NCBI RefSeq assembly: GCF_009389585.1
Contig: NZ_VIYG01000004.1
Span: forward strand, 124,001 to 188,000
DNA length: 64,000 nt
Source: Oceanobacillus sp. CFH 90083
GTDB lineage: Bacteria; Bacillota; Bacilli; Bacillales; Amphibacillaceae
Direction: 5' to 3'
Shown here: in pieces, positions 51,663-61,818 of the stretch
Layout of the letters: the number at the start of each line of letters is the position of its first letter
How positions within the stretch are numbered: position 1 is the first letter of the stretch
The notes under the pieces: model-generated
Told to the model about the DNA's origin: nothing
What the model saw: only the letters and a program-made list of their open reading frames with translations
Database searches by the model: none
Translations under genes and position numbers: made by a program

Positions 51663-52916
51663 ATGGATAAAACAATCAAACATGATCCTAATTATTACAA
51701 AAAGATAATTGTGGCATTGTGTTTAGGATGGGTAGCTATCTGGATATACCGAACAATCCTTACACCGATATATCCTCAGATACAAGCATCATTAGGAGAC
51801 GTCAGCAACACGCAAATGGGACTTGTTGCTTCATTTTATTTCTTTGCTTATACAGGGATGCAAATTCCTTCTGGAGCCCTTGTTGATAAATTCGGGCAAA
51901 AAAAGGTTTTAATTCCTGCATTTTTCGCGTTTGCAATAGCAGCAATCGTCATTGGTACAAGTACAACAATTATGCAAGTATATATCGGGGCACTATTAGC
52001 GGGTATTTCTACTGGTTCTTATTACGGGGCAGCCTTTTCTCTATCGGCTAAACATACACCAAAAGATAAGAAAAGCTTTGCGAATGCGATTATCAATAGT
52101 GGTTCGGCATTAGGGATGGTCATTGGACTAGTCGGATCTTCTGTTTTGGTAGGCGGTCTGCAAATCCAATGGAATTATATGCTTTATATGACAGCAGTTA
52201 TCATATTAGCTATAACATTTGTATTTATTCTGTTTATTAAAAAAGATAGAGCAGCAGCTGATGATAACGGTGGAGATGCGAAAGACAAGCAGGAAGCCGT
52301 GCAAAACGTGGATGCTCCGACAAACGTAAGCTTATTTTCTGCCAAGCAATTAGTTGTCTATTTTGTCTACTTTGCAACGTGTTACGGTTACTACATGATT
52401 GTTACGTGGTTACCGTCATTTCTTGTGTCAGAAAAAGGATTTGCACAGGGTGCTGTAGGATATGTATCTGCATTAGTTGCAATTGCTGCTGTACCAGGTG
52501 CTTTGATGTTTACGAAATATATCGATAAAAATGCACATCAGCGTCTGCCTTTAATTTTGTTCCTATTGATTGCGGCAGCTGCGACAATTAGTTTGACTGT
52601 ATTTGCACCAAACCCTATCGTGCTTTATATCGCACTGATTCTATACGGTCTATTAGGTAAGCTTGCAATTGACCCAGTGTTAATTACTTATGTGTCTGAT
52701 TCCGTATCAGGAGATAAAGTTGCCAGAGCGTTGACTCTTTTTAACTTCTTTGGTATGAGTTCATCTGTTATAGCACCGGCACTGACTGGTTATATTGGTG
52801 ATGTAACAGGATCACAGGTATTAGCGTTCTATATTGCGACAGTTCTTCTGGCATTAGCAGCATTGCTATTTTTCCTTGTGGTGATGTTAAGACAGAAAAA
52901 AACATTAGCTGGCTAA
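51663..52916 (+). CDS. MFS permease, probable ureide transporter
   Basis: A 417-residue twelve-segment MFS protein of the anion/cation symporter (hexuronate-like) type. The loop 2-3 motif is GALVDKFGQKKVLIP. A charged central loop (about 195-225, Asp/Lys rich) separates the halves. Its position beside the PucR gene and the all cluster makes allantoate, ureidoglycolate or oxamate a reasonable substrate, but that is inference. The gene ends at a terminator shared with pucR. GGGAG is 11 nt before ATG. Confidence 0.8.
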   Translation: MDKTIKHDPNYYKKIIVALCLGWVAIWIYRTILTPIYPQIQASLGDVSNTQMGLVASFYFFAYTGMQIPSGALVDKFGQKKVLIPAFFAFAIAAIVIGTSTTIMQVYIGALLAGISTGSYYGAAFSLSAKHTPKDKKSFANAIINSGSALGMVIGLVGSSVLVGGLQIQWNYMLYMTAVIILAITFVFILFIKKDRAAADDNGGDAKDKQEAVQNVDAPTNVSLFSAKQLVVYFVYFATCYGYYMIVTWLPSFLVSEKGFAQGAVGYVSALVAIAAVPGALMFTKYIDKNAHQRLPLILFLLIAAAATISLTVFAPNPIVLYIALILYGLLGKLAIDPVLITYVSDSVSGDKVARALTLFNFFGMSSSVIAPALTGYIGDVTGSQVLAFYIATVLLALAALLFFLVVMLRQKKTLAG

Positions 52917-52931
52917 ATAAAATATATGGAA

Positions 52932-52969
52932 AACAAAAAGGAGAACAAATGACAGTTCTCCTTTTTGTT
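52932..52969. terminator. Bidirectional terminator MFS / PucR gene
   Basis: AACAAAAAGGAGAAC and GTTCTCCTTTTTGTT form a perfect 15-bp stem between the convergent stop codons. Confidence 0.85.
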
Positions 52970-54581
52970 ATAATGTTATTTTCTCTGAAGCGAATAAAGC
53001 TAACCGGATACCCAGAGAGGTGTCGGGCGATTCAACCGGCCGTCCTAATATCTCTTCGCATTTTTTGATACGGTATTTGACGGTATTACGGTGAATAAAA
53101 ATATCTTCCGACGTCTTGGTAAGGTCACATTGGTTTTCCATATAGACGTTTAATGTATATTTTAATTCTTTTTCCTTTGTTGTTTTTGGATAAGCTAATG
53201 GACCAAGTGTATATATGATAAATGGCTTTAATTTATTTGTCGGGATGAGCTGTAACAATTCTTCCACACTTTTCGATTTATACAGCTCTATAAACTCCTT
53301 TTCACCGCGTTCGTATTTATTATCATAAGCCTCATTCGCTTCGAAATAAGACAAAGGCAGCTGAGAAAGCTCAGAGACTTCATTACCAATACCGAAAGAA
53401 AGCGTGCTGTCAAAGAAATTCTGATATTCTTTTTGGATATACTTACAGTATTCAAGGTAATAATGATGCCCTGTTTGTAAAAGAATCGTAAATCGACGCT
53501 GCCCTGGAGACATGTATATACTAATGGTAGGATCAATATTATGAAACATATGCGCCAGCCATTTGAAAGTCATTTGATAAAGCTCGTTTAAGTAGATGTT
53601 ATTTTCTACATTTTTTTCCTTGTCAATCCCGCAGATAATCACCTGATAGAAATCAGAGGTCCGAATGTGATATTTTTTTAACAGATCCGTGTGCTGAGTC
53701 AGAGAAATAAGATTATTTGGTTGTTCAGACATAAGCGATGAGAAAAAATGATCTGTATCCTGCTGCTCTGCTTCCTCGATTTTGCTGTTTTTATAAATAG
53801 CGAGGCTGAGTATGTTTACAGCTTGTTCTATTGTTAATAAGCTGATCGGATAGTTGAGCATATTGACATTTGAAATAATCAGATGATATGGGAAATATTT
53901 AAAGGCAGGGACTTTAAATATGACATAGTTATCCTGAAAGACGGGTTGCTGACTTTCCTTGCTTTGTTCAGAATTTAAATATCTCCGGAAATAGTTAAGG
54001 TTTTTTTGAACTTGATCGGAATGCTGGTGAAAGTGCTGACTTAAAGACTGCACTTCATGAAAAGGGTCCAGCAGCATAACGGGAACTTTGATAAGTCTGC
54101 TTAAACGTTCAATCATCATGTTTAAGTTTAAACCTTGAATAAGCATCTCGTTTAATTCCTTTTGGATATCTAACGCAAAATGTAATTTTTCTGTCTCTTC
54201 ATCCAGGATAAATGATGAAATATGGTGCGTAATAGATCCGAGATTCCAGCTTTCCGGGATTTCAATAATTGGAAATTTTAATTTGTTTGCAAACGCTATT
54301 ACCTCATCATCCAATTTTTTTAAAAATCGGGATAATTTAATCCCTAAACCGGCAACTTCTATATCATTCAACTCACGGATAAGACTGATAAGCCCGGATT
54401 GATTATCCTTGTAATTCATCCCTGTTGTTACGATAAATGAATGCGGTGTTGTAAAATTTTTGATATCGGGCGTTTCCGTAATATCAACCATTTCGACTGT
54501 ACGTTCAAGGTCACCTTGTGCATTCAGCAATGTTAAATCTGAAAATTGAAGTACAGATAATATATCTTTTAATGTTGTCAT
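52968..54581 (-). CDS. pucR: PucR-family transcriptional regulator of purine/ureide use
   Basis: A 537-residue regulator. The N-terminal PucR domain (about 5-125) is seen in LKDILSVLQFSDLTLLNAQGDLERTVEMVDITE, and the C-terminal HTH (about 480-535) in MENQCDLTKTSEDIFIHRNTVKYRIKKCEEILG. B. subtilis PucR responds to ureides and controls allantoin genes. GGAGG stands before the ATG. Its place between the transporter and the all cluster supports the same job. The symbol is by family and context; direct orthology is not proven. Confidence 0.85.
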   Translation of the reverse strand: MTTLKDILSVLQFSDLTLLNAQGDLERTVEMVDITETPDIKNFTTPHSFIVTTGMNYKDNQSGLISLIRELNDIEVAGLGIKLSRFLKKLDDEVIAFANKLKFPIIEIPESWNLGSITHHISSFILDEETEKLHFALDIQKELNEMLIQGLNLNMMIERLSRLIKVPVMLLDPFHEVQSLSQHFHQHSDQVQKNLNYFRRYLNSEQSKESQQPVFQDNYVIFKVPAFKYFPYHLIISNVNMLNYPISLLTIEQAVNILSLAIYKNSKIEEAEQQDTDHFFSSLMSEQPNNLISLTQHTDLLKKYHIRTSDFYQVIICGIDKEKNVENNIYLNELYQMTFKWLAHMFHNIDPTISIYMSPGQRRFTILLQTGHHYYLEYCKYIQKEYQNFFDSTLSFGIGNEVSELSQLPLSYFEANEAYDNKYERGEKEFIELYKSKSVEELLQLIPTNKLKPFIIYTLGPLAYPKTTKEKELKYTLNVYMENQCDLTKTSEDIFIHRNTVKYRIKKCEEILGRPVESPDTSLGIRLALFASEKITL

Positions 54582-55861
54582 GATGACTGCCTCCTTACCT
54601 TTGTCAGAAAAAGATAAAATGAAAGTTAAATATGTTAGATGCTACGAGGATAACCCTGCACGAATGATAGTACACTGTCTTTGAAGGTTATTATACGTAT
54701 AAACCTGTTATATAAAATATGAAAGGAGAATCATTAATACTTAGGTGATTCTTCGTTTTCTGAAAGCACTATTACAAGAATATCACGCTGAAGTCACTTG
54801 GACAATGAAATAAGTCTGCATTAGATTTTTTACATGGAAGTTTTTATTTAGACTTCTACTCTTCTTAAGAGTTGTATCGTTTTTTATTTAAGTATAATTG
54901 TGAAATTTTTCACAATTCATTGTAATGCTCCAAAAGGGATAAGGAAGAGTCGACAGTGAATAAAAGTGCTTATTATGGAAGGTTCCTAAATTGTCCATCT
55001 CAACGCATGACAGTCGAATAAAATTACTGATAGAAAGAAATGATGATAATATGGTATCAACAATACAATTGGAAACGAAATAGCGAGCGTAATTGTTGCT
55101 TTTTGTCCATTCTTCTTGAAGCGGGTATGTATTATGACCGATCGGTTATATTATTATCATGGCCGTCTGGTAATACAAGATTTCTGTAAAAGTGAAAATT
55201 TGATATTGTCCATGGTAGCATTGTTCATATATCTGAGAATCAGCGACTGCAATTATTTGCTGGTGGAGTGTTTGATTTTACAACGATGACTCTTCAAATT
55301 CCTGGATTACATGAACAAATTCTTCTTACGCCGCCGATGACACCGGAGACAATCACCATGCCGGCAGTTTTCAATATTAACACTATACATTAAAATACAG
55401 CTTGGATTACTATTGCCCGTATGCATTGTAACTTTTATCTTATCATTTATTGTATAATAAAAATAGGATTGAAAAAGTTAAAAGGGGGGAAAGTATTATG
55501 TAGGAATTTGATGCATCCTATGGAATGGTGTCTATATCCGGATGAACCTTTATTATAAGGTTGTTTGTCAGCAGCAAGGCCTGGTTTAGTAAGTCTTTTA
55601 ATACGAAATTTCGGAAAACATAGAAATTACAGAAATGAACATATAAGTACGGCTAATCCTTCTCTTTTCAGGCTGGAGGTTACCGGTTTTTTTATGGTGT
55701 ATCTGTTTATTAGTATCTTTTATAAGTGCAGGAGTGAGTATTAAAAATGCATTTGTTGATAGTGCATAAAACTAACACCCAGAATTGTTGGTTATGTCAA
55801 TGATTGGTTTGGGTTACGATTTTATAATAGAAATAAATAAGAAATGGGGAGTGAGCAAGGA
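54582..55861 (+). other. 1.28-kb gap with decayed coding remnants
   Basis: No intact gene. From about 55050 to 55393 one frame reads as protein but holds stops: a part ending SWPSGNTRFL, then TAA and TGA, then FDIVHGSIVHISENQRLQLF continuing to MTPETITMPAVFNINTIH and a stop at 55391-55393. Around 55670-55770 a hydrophobic stretch with LPVFLWCICLLVSFISAGVSI looks like a membrane-protein scrap. I cannot name either family. The segment 54590-54950 is AT-rich with nothing clear, and probably holds the pucR promoter. Confidence 0.5.
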
Positions 55862-57091
55862 ATGGATATTCAAGCAACCTTTGAAGCGTTAGATAAGAAA
55901 TTTACAAGTTTTGGCGGTTTGGAACAGGGCGGTATTACACGCCTGTTATATTCATCTGAGTGGAATGAGGCAGTTCGTGAGCTGGAAGCAACCTTTAAAG
56001 AAGAAGGATTAGAAGTAAGCTTTGATGAGATCGGAAACTTATCCGGGCGCCTTGTTGGAAGTAAATATGCTGATGAGACAATTTTAACAGGTTCACACAT
56101 TGATACAGTTGTCGAAGGTGGCCATCTGGACGGACAATTTGGTATTTTATCTGCGTTGATTGCAGTAAAATACTTAAAAGAAAAGTATGGTCAGCCGCTA
56201 CGGACATTAGAAGTACTGTCCCTTGCAGAAGAAGAAGGAAGTCGCTTTCCATATACATTCTGGGGTAGTAAAAACTTCTTTAATCTGGCTAAAAAAGAAG
56301 ATGTTGAAACGATTACAGATGCAGAAGGAATTAAATTTGAAGATGCGATGCGTGAATCCGGCTTTGATTATCGTAAATCAGATACAGTCCGCGATGATAT
56401 TAAAGCATTTGTAGAAGTGCACATCGAACAAGGGAAAGTATTAGAGACAGAAAATAAAACAATTGGTGTAGTAAATGGGATTGTCGGTCAAAAGCGTTAT
56501 ACCATCAATTTAAAAGGCGAAGCAAACCATGCAGGTACAACACCGATGTCATTACGCAGAGATACTGTTGTTGCATACAGTGAAATCGTCACAGACTTGA
56601 CAAAGCGTGCCAGAGAAATCGGTGAGCCGCTTGTACTAACATTTGGACATGTGACTCCTGTTCCAAACACTGTAAATGTTGTTCCGGGAGAAATCACTTT
56701 TTCCGTCGATTGCCGTCATATTGATCAGCAGGCTTTAAATGACTTTTCAAAAGAAATAGAAGACAAAATCAAGTCAGTGGCAGAAGCAAATGATATGACT
56801 TATGACATCAATTTGTGGATGGATGAAGCACCTTCATTAATGGATGAAAAAATCATCGGCATCATCGAGCAGGCTGCGAAAGACAATGTAGGGGATGCCT
56901 ATAAAGTTATGCCTTCCGGAGCTGGACATGATTCACAAATTTTTGCGGATTTCGTTCCTACAGCGATGCTGTTTGTACCTTCTATTGGCGGAATCAGCCA
57001 TAACACAAATGAGGAAACAAAAATAGAAGACCTTGTAAAAGGAATTGAAGTACTGAAAGATGTACTGTATGAGTTAGCTTATAAAGAATAA
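55862..57091 (+). CDS. allC: Allantoate amidohydrolase
   Basis: A 409-residue M20-family amidase that hydrolyses allantoate to ureidoglycine, CO2 and NH3 using two metal ions. Motifs: TGSHIDTVVEGGHLDG (metal ligands His and Asp), AEEEGSRFPYTFWGS, HIEQGKVLE and SGAGHDSQIFA. The dimerisation insertion lies at about 215-330. N-carbamoyl-amino-acid hydrolases are close relatives, but the neighbours (allE, allD, allF) decide for allantoate. ATG 55862 is chosen; the ATG at 55844 lies upstream in the ribosome binding region. First gene of an eight-gene unidirectional cluster. Confidence 0.92.
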   Translation: MDIQATFEALDKKFTSFGGLEQGGITRLLYSSEWNEAVRELEATFKEEGLEVSFDEIGNLSGRLVGSKYADETILTGSHIDTVVEGGHLDGQFGILSALIAVKYLKEKYGQPLRTLEVLSLAEEEGSRFPYTFWGSKNFFNLAKKEDVETITDAEGIKFEDAMRESGFDYRKSDTVRDDIKAFVEVHIEQGKVLETENKTIGVVNGIVGQKRYTINLKGEANHAGTTPMSLRRDTVVAYSEIVTDLTKRAREIGEPLVLTFGHVTPVPNTVNVVPGEITFSVDCRHIDQQALNDFSKEIEDKIKSVAEANDMTYDINLWMDEAPSLMDEKIIGIIEQAAKDNVGDAYKVMPSGAGHDSQIFADFVPTAMLFVPSIGGISHNTNEETKIEDLVKGIEVLKDVLYELAYKE

Positions 57092-57117
57092 TAAATTGGA
57101 AAAGGGGCTAGATACTT

Positions 57118-57906
57118 TTGAGTTATTTGAATCACAATCAAGGATATAGAGAAGGATTGTTAGAAACACGTTCAGTAATCAAAAAAGATAACTATGCAGT
57201 AATTACACCAGATGGTCTTGTGAATAATGTGGTGCCTGGTTTTGAAGACTGTGACGTAACCATCTTAGGCTCCCCCCGTTTAGGTGCAAGGTTTGTTGAT
57301 TACCTGGTAACAGTTAAAAACCAGGGTGGAAACAAAACTGGTTTTGCTGGCGATGGCGTTCAATCATTTGTCTATGTTGAATATGGTAAAATCAACGCTT
57401 ATGCTGACGGCAGAAAATATGAATTGACAAAAGGCGGGTATTTATACGTACCTCCGCATTTACAATTGACTTTTGAGAATAATAATAATGGCGAGGACAG
57501 CCGTTTGTTCTTATACAAAAAACGCTATCAGCCGCTTGAAGGTCATACACCGGAAATTGTTTCCGGGAATGTGAATGAGATTAAACAGGAAGCTTATGAA
57601 GGTATGAAAGAGGTATTAATTCAAGATTTATTGCCTAAAGATATCGCATATGACATGAATATCCATATTCTTTCATTTGAACCGGGAGCTTCACATGGTT
57701 ACATTGAAACACATGTGCAGGAACATGGTGCTTATATATTAAGCGGCCGGGGAATGTACAACTTGGATAATGAATGGATGCCGGTTGATAAGGGTGATTA
57801 TATTTTTATGGGCGCTTATGCACCGCAGGCAACCTATGCAGTTGGTCTGGATGAGCCATTTGCCTATATTTACTCCAAGGATGCAAACAGGGATATTAAT
57901 TTATAA
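57118..57906 (+). CDS. allE: (S)-ureidoglycine aminohydrolase
   Basis: A 262-residue bicupin Mn2+-dependent enzyme releasing ammonia from (S)-ureidoglycine to give (S)-ureidoglycolate. The first cupin includes [24 protein letters not shown]; the second, with the metal site, includes [25 protein letters not shown]. The length equals the AllE/YlbA family. Start is TTG at 57118, preceded by AAAGGGG at about 11 nt. It lies 26 nt after allC and 15 nt before the next gene. Confidence 0.95.
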   Translation: MSYLNHNQGYREGLLETRSVIKKDNYAVITPDGLVNNVVPGFEDCDVTILGSPRLGARFVDYLVTVKNQGGNKTGFAGDGVQSFVYVEYGKINAYADGRKYELTKGGYLYVPPHLQLTFENNNNGEDSRLFLYKKRYQPLEGHTPEIVSGNVNEIKQEAYEGMKEVLIQDLLPKDIAYDMNIHILSFEPGASHGYIETHVQEHGAYILSGRGMYNLDNEWMPVDKGDYIFMGAYAPQATYAVGLDEPFAYIYSKDANRDINL

Positions 57907-57921
57907 AGAGGGGCAAGTTTT

Positions 57922-58950
57922 ATGAGTGAACCATTAGTGTATGTAGAACGTAACCGTCTCCGCAAGCTAATGAAAGACAAATTAGTGAAAGCCGGTTTGC
58001 CTGAAGAGCAAGCGGATAAATCAGCGGACTTACTCATTTTTGCAGATGAACGGGGTATCCATTCTCATGGTGCAGTAAGAATGCAATACTATTCAGAGCG
58101 CACGTCAAAAGGCGGGTATAATCTGACTCCTGATTTAAGATTTGAACAAACAGGTCCGGCATCTGGGATTTATCACGGAGACAATGCGTTAGGGCATTAC
58201 GTAAGCTATCAGGCAACAGAAAAAGCCATCGAGCTGGCAAAAACATCCGGCATCGGAGTTGTTGGTGTAAAAGAAATGGGGCACAGCGGTGCAATTGGTT
58301 ATTATGCACGGCAAGCAGCTTTGGAAGGCATGGTATCTTTAACCGTATGTCAATCTGACCCTATGGTCGTGCCGTTTGGCGGTTCGGAACCATACTTTGG
58401 CACAAATCCGATCGCTTTTGGAACTCCCAAAAAAGATGGCGAACCAATTATCTTTGACATGGCGACAACGGTACAAGCCTGGGGGAAAATTTTAGATGCA
58501 AGAAGTAAAAACCAATCTATCCCGGATACATGGGCAGTAGATAAAACAGGCTCGCCGACAACCGATCCATTTAAGGTAAATGCATTATTGCCGATGGCAG
58601 GACCTAAAGGATATGGATTAATGATGATGGTGGATATCCTGGCAGGAAGCTTACTTGGCTTGCCATTCGGCAAACATGTCACTTCCATGTACAAGGATTT
58701 AACAGAGTACCGGCGTTTAGGGCAATTTCAAATTGTCATTAATCCGGCATATTTTGGAGACAGGGATCAATTCCTTGAACAAATATCCCAAATGGTTGAA
58801 GAATTGCATAACAATCCGCCTGCTGAAGGATTTGACAAAGTGTACTACCCGGGTGAAATTCAGCTTGATGTAATGAAGAAGTATCAAGAAACGGGCATTC
58901 CCGTTACAAAGGAAATTCTTGATTATTTAGAGTCTGATAAGATTTACTGA
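57922..58950 (+). CDS. allD: Ureidoglycolate dehydrogenase, Ldh family (paralogue 1)
   Basis: A 342-residue NAD(P)-dependent oxidoreductase of the malate/L-lactate dehydrogenase (Ldh2/AllD) family, proposed to oxidise (S)-ureidoglycolate to oxalurate. Family marks: FADERGIHSHGAVR, catalytic His in KEMGHSGAIGYYA, CQSDPMVVPFGGSEPYFGTNPIAFG and PKGYGLMMMVDIL. It is 60-65% identical by eye to the next gene and lacks that protein's extra C-terminal dozen residues. GAGGGGCAA precedes the ATG. Which paralogue is the true AllD is open. Confidence 0.88.
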   Translation: MSEPLVYVERNRLRKLMKDKLVKAGLPEEQADKSADLLIFADERGIHSHGAVRMQYYSERTSKGGYNLTPDLRFEQTGPASGIYHGDNALGHYVSYQATEKAIELAKTSGIGVVGVKEMGHSGAIGYYARQAALEGMVSLTVCQSDPMVVPFGGSEPYFGTNPIAFGTPKKDGEPIIFDMATTVQAWGKILDARSKNQSIPDTWAVDKTGSPTTDPFKVNALLPMAGPKGYGLMMMVDILAGSLLGLPFGKHVTSMYKDLTEYRRLGQFQIVINPAYFGDRDQFLEQISQMVEELHNNPPAEGFDKVYYPGEIQLDVMKKYQETGIPVTKEILDYLESDKIY

Positions 58951-58975
58951 TCATTTGATGAAGGGGAGTAATCAG

Positions 58976-60025
58976 ATGCGTGTATCTAAGCAGGAACTGT
59001 TTGATTTAATGAAGCAAAAGTTTATAAAGGCCGGATTGAATGAAGAAGCAGCGCATGATGTTTCAGATGTATTGACATTTGCTGATTACCGGGGAATTCA
59101 TTCCCACGGTGCTGTACGTGTAGAATACTACTCGGAACGAATCGCAAAAGGCGGTATTACAGCAAACCCGAATTACAAGTTTGAACAGACAGGACCGTCA
59201 TCTGCTGTTTTTGACGGAGATAATGGTCCGGGTCACCAGGCGGCAAAGCAGGCGATGGAAAAAGCGATTGAGATGGCGAAAACATCCGGTATTGCTGTTG
59301 TCGGGATGAAGCATATCTCACACAGCGGAGCACTGGGCTATTTTGTTGAAATGGCGGCAGAGCAAGATATGGTTGGGATAAGCATGTGTCAATCGGACCC
59401 TATGGTGGTTCCGTTTGGAGGAACTGAACCATATTTTGGTACAAACCCGATTGCATTTAGTGCGCCATCTTCGGATGAACGCATGATAACATTTGATATG
59501 GCAACAACTGTTCAGGCCTGGGGAAAAGTATTGGATGCGAGAAGTAAAGATGCATCCATTCCAGACACATGGGCAGTGGATGCGTCTGGTGCACCGACAA
59601 CAAATGCCAGAGATGTGCATGCTCTTGTTCCAATTGCCGGTCCCAAAGGATATGGGTTAATGATGATGGTGGATATTTTATCAGGCAGTCTGCTTGGCGT
59701 GCCTCATGGAGTACATGTATCGTCGATGTATCAGGATTTGACCAAAGGCCGGGATTTAGGCCAGCTTCACATTGTCATCAATCCGGCATACTTTACCGAT
59801 TCGGATGCTTTTAAGAAACAGATTTCAACGATGCTGGATGAATTAAAAGCACAACCGGCGGCAGAAGGCTATGGAGAAGTTTTTTATCCGGGAGAACGCG
59901 CAAGATTAAGAAGTGCAAAGTATGAAAAAGATGGTATTGAAATCGTTGATGACATATACAACTATCTGGTTTCAGACGATATTCATTACGATCGTTATCA
60001 TGGTAAAAATAGATTTGCAGAATAA
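58976..60025 (+). CDS. allD: Ureidoglycolate dehydrogenase, Ldh family (paralogue 2)
   Basis: A 349-residue paralogue of the preceding protein with all family marks (FADYRGIHSHGAVR, KHISHSGALGYF, CQSDPMVVPFGGTEPYFGTNPIAFS). The C terminus extends with DIHYDRYHGKNRFAE, as in E. coli AllD, so this copy is the closer match to canonical AllD. ATG 58976 is 7 nt after AAGGGGAG; the frame is open to a TTG at 58955. Separated from fdrA by 17 nt. The tandem pair suggests either two substrates or heteromers. Confidence 0.9.
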   Translation: MRVSKQELFDLMKQKFIKAGLNEEAAHDVSDVLTFADYRGIHSHGAVRVEYYSERIAKGGITANPNYKFEQTGPSSAVFDGDNGPGHQAAKQAMEKAIEMAKTSGIAVVGMKHISHSGALGYFVEMAAEQDMVGISMCQSDPMVVPFGGTEPYFGTNPIAFSAPSSDERMITFDMATTVQAWGKVLDARSKDASIPDTWAVDASGAPTTNARDVHALVPIAGPKGYGLMMMVDILSGSLLGVPHGVHVSSMYQDLTKGRDLGQLHIVINPAYFTDSDAFKKQISTMLDELKAQPAAEGYGEVFYPGERARLRSAKYEKDGIEIVDDIYNYLVSDDIHYDRYHGKNRFAE

Positions 60026-60042
60026 TAAAATGGAGGAACATT

Positions 60043-61818
60043 ATGTTATATACAATTATAAAAGAAAACACGTATCAGGATTCTATTGTGTTAATGCTTT
60101 TATCAAACAAATTATCTGCAATGGATGGTGTGAACAAAGTGTCCATCATGATGGGAACGCCAGCTAATAAAGATATTTTTAAATCTTCAGGTTTGGGAAC
60201 AGATGAATTAGAAAATGCAAACCCGAACGATATTGTTGTTGTTGTAGATACAGACCAAGAAGACAAAGTATCTGAAGTAGAAGCAGAGATAGAGGCAGAG
60301 TTAAAAGGAAACTCGGCTGCACAGGACGAGTCAAAAGCGCAGGAGGCACACAACTGGAAAAAGGCAATGGAGCTTGCTAACAACCCTAATTTAGCATTAA
60401 TTTCCATTCCTGGACAGTATGCAGCAATGGAAGCGGAAAACGCATTGAATGAAGGCTTGCATGCATTTATCTTTAGCGATAATGTGTCTAAGGAAGACGA
60501 AGTAAAGTTGAAGCAAAAAGCGCATGAAAAAGGATTATTGGTGATGGGACCAGACTGTGGTACTGGAATCATCCACGGCTTACCACTTGCTTTTACGAAC
60601 ATCGTAAAAGAAGGAGATATTGGTGTTGTAGGTGCGTCAGGTACAGGTATTCAGGAAGTAACAACCATCATTGACCGTTATGGAAAAGGGGTAACAAATG
60701 CAATTGGTACCGGCGGCCGGGACTTATCAACAGAAGTTGGAGCTATCACCGTTTTAGATAGTATCAAAGCATTGAACCAGGACCCTAAAGTAAATGTAAT
60801 AACAGTTATCTCCAAGCCACCTGCAGAAGAGGTACAGCAAAAAGTATTAAACGTGTTAAGAAATATTGAAAAGCCGGTTGTAACCTTATTCTTAGGAGAC
60901 AAGCCTGCTTATCAGGAAGAAAATATTTATCATGCTTACACGCTGGAAGAAGCAGCAGTTGTATCCGTTCAATTATCTAATGGTGAAAAACCGAACTTTG
61001 AACCTAAAATCGTTGAAAATGTCAACGTAGCATTAAAAGATTCACAAGTTGGTATTAAAGGTTATTATTCAGGCGGAACGTTGGCATCTGAAGCAGCGAT
61101 GTTATTAAAGGATGCATTTAAAGATGAGGTTCCTGCAGAAAAGAAAGAAGCTTATATCTTAAAAACAAAGCACCATGAAATTATTGACTTGGGTGATGAT
61201 ATTTATACACAAGGAAAACCGCATCCGATGATTGATCCGGAAAAACGTATTGAGATGCTAGAGACATCTGGAAACGATCCGGAAACAGCAGTTATCATGA
61301 TCGATAATGTTATCGGCTACGGCAGTCATGATGATATGGCAAATGAATTAGCGCCGACTATTAAGCGTGTGTTAGAGAAAGCACATCAGGATGGCCGTGA
61401 GCTTGCAGTGCTTGCAACAGTTGTAGGTACAGAACAGGATCCTCAAGGTTATGATAAACAAATTGCCACTTTAAAAGAAAGTGGTGCCATTATTTGTGAA
61501 ACAAACGATCAAATGGTTCGTACAGCGATCAGCCTTGTAGGTGGAAAAGTGGAACAGCCGGTTCTTGATGTACAAAACTTTGAACATACAAAAGAAGACT
61601 TGTCTGTAGATGAAAAAATTATGTCCTTGATTAACTCTAATCCAAGTGTCATCAATATTGGACTGAAGAGCTTTACAGAAGCTGTTAAGGAAAGTGGATC
61701 AGAGTGTGTTCAATTTAACTGGCGCCCAATGGCTGGCGGCGATGAGAAGTTAATGAAAGTACTTCAATTCCTAAACTATTATGAAGGAGATACATCTAAT
61801 GGGTTACAAAACAATTAA
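60043..61818 (+). CDS. fdrA: FdrA/AllF, oxamate carbamoyltransferase subunit
   Basis: A 591-residue acyl-CoA-synthetase-like protein of the FdrA family. The N-terminal domain starts YTIIKENTYQDSIVLMLLS; further on PDCGTGIIHGLPLAF and GVVGASGTGIQEV are the phosphate/CoA-type loops, and GGRDLSTEVG follows. In E. coli, AllF together with AllG and AllH is the oxamate transcarbamylase converting oxalurate and phosphate to oxamate and carbamoyl phosphate. GGAGG stands before ATG. The next gene overlaps its end by 20 nt, so they are co-translated. Confidence 0.92.
   Translation: MLYTIIKENTYQDSIVLMLLSNKLSAMDGVNKVSIMMGTPANKDIFKSSGLGTDELENANPNDIVVVVDTDQEDKVSEVEAEIEAELKGNSAAQDESKAQEAHNWKKAMELANNPNLALISIPGQYAAMEAENALNEGLHAFIFSDNVSKEDEVKLKQKAHEKGLLVMGPDCGTGIIHGLPLAFTNIVKEGDIGVVGASGTGIQEVTTIIDRYGKGVTNAIGTGGRDLSTEVGAITVLDSIKALNQDPKVNVITVISKPPAEEVQQKVLNVLRNIEKPVVTLFLGDKPAYQEENIYHAYTLEEAAVVSVQLSNGEKPNFEPKIVENVNVALKDSQVGIKGYYSGGTLASEAAMLLKDAFKDEVPAEKKEAYILKTKHHEIIDLGDDIYTQGKPHPMIDPEKRIEMLETSGNDPETAVIMIDNVIGYGSHDDMANELAPTIKRVLEKAHQDGRELAVLATVVGTEQDPQGYDKQIATLKESGAIICETNDQMVRTAISLVGGKVEQPVLDVQNFEHTKEDLSVDEKIMSLINSNPSVINIGLKSFTEAVKESGSECVQFNWRPMAGGDEKLMKVLQFLNYYEGDTSNGLQNN

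Noticed and set aside
55046-55190. 48-codon ORF beginning MIIWYQQYNWKRN in the pucR-allC gap
   Set aside because: No ribosome binding site; it is in frame with the later remnant but separated by two stops, so I treat it as part of decayed DNA rather than a gene.
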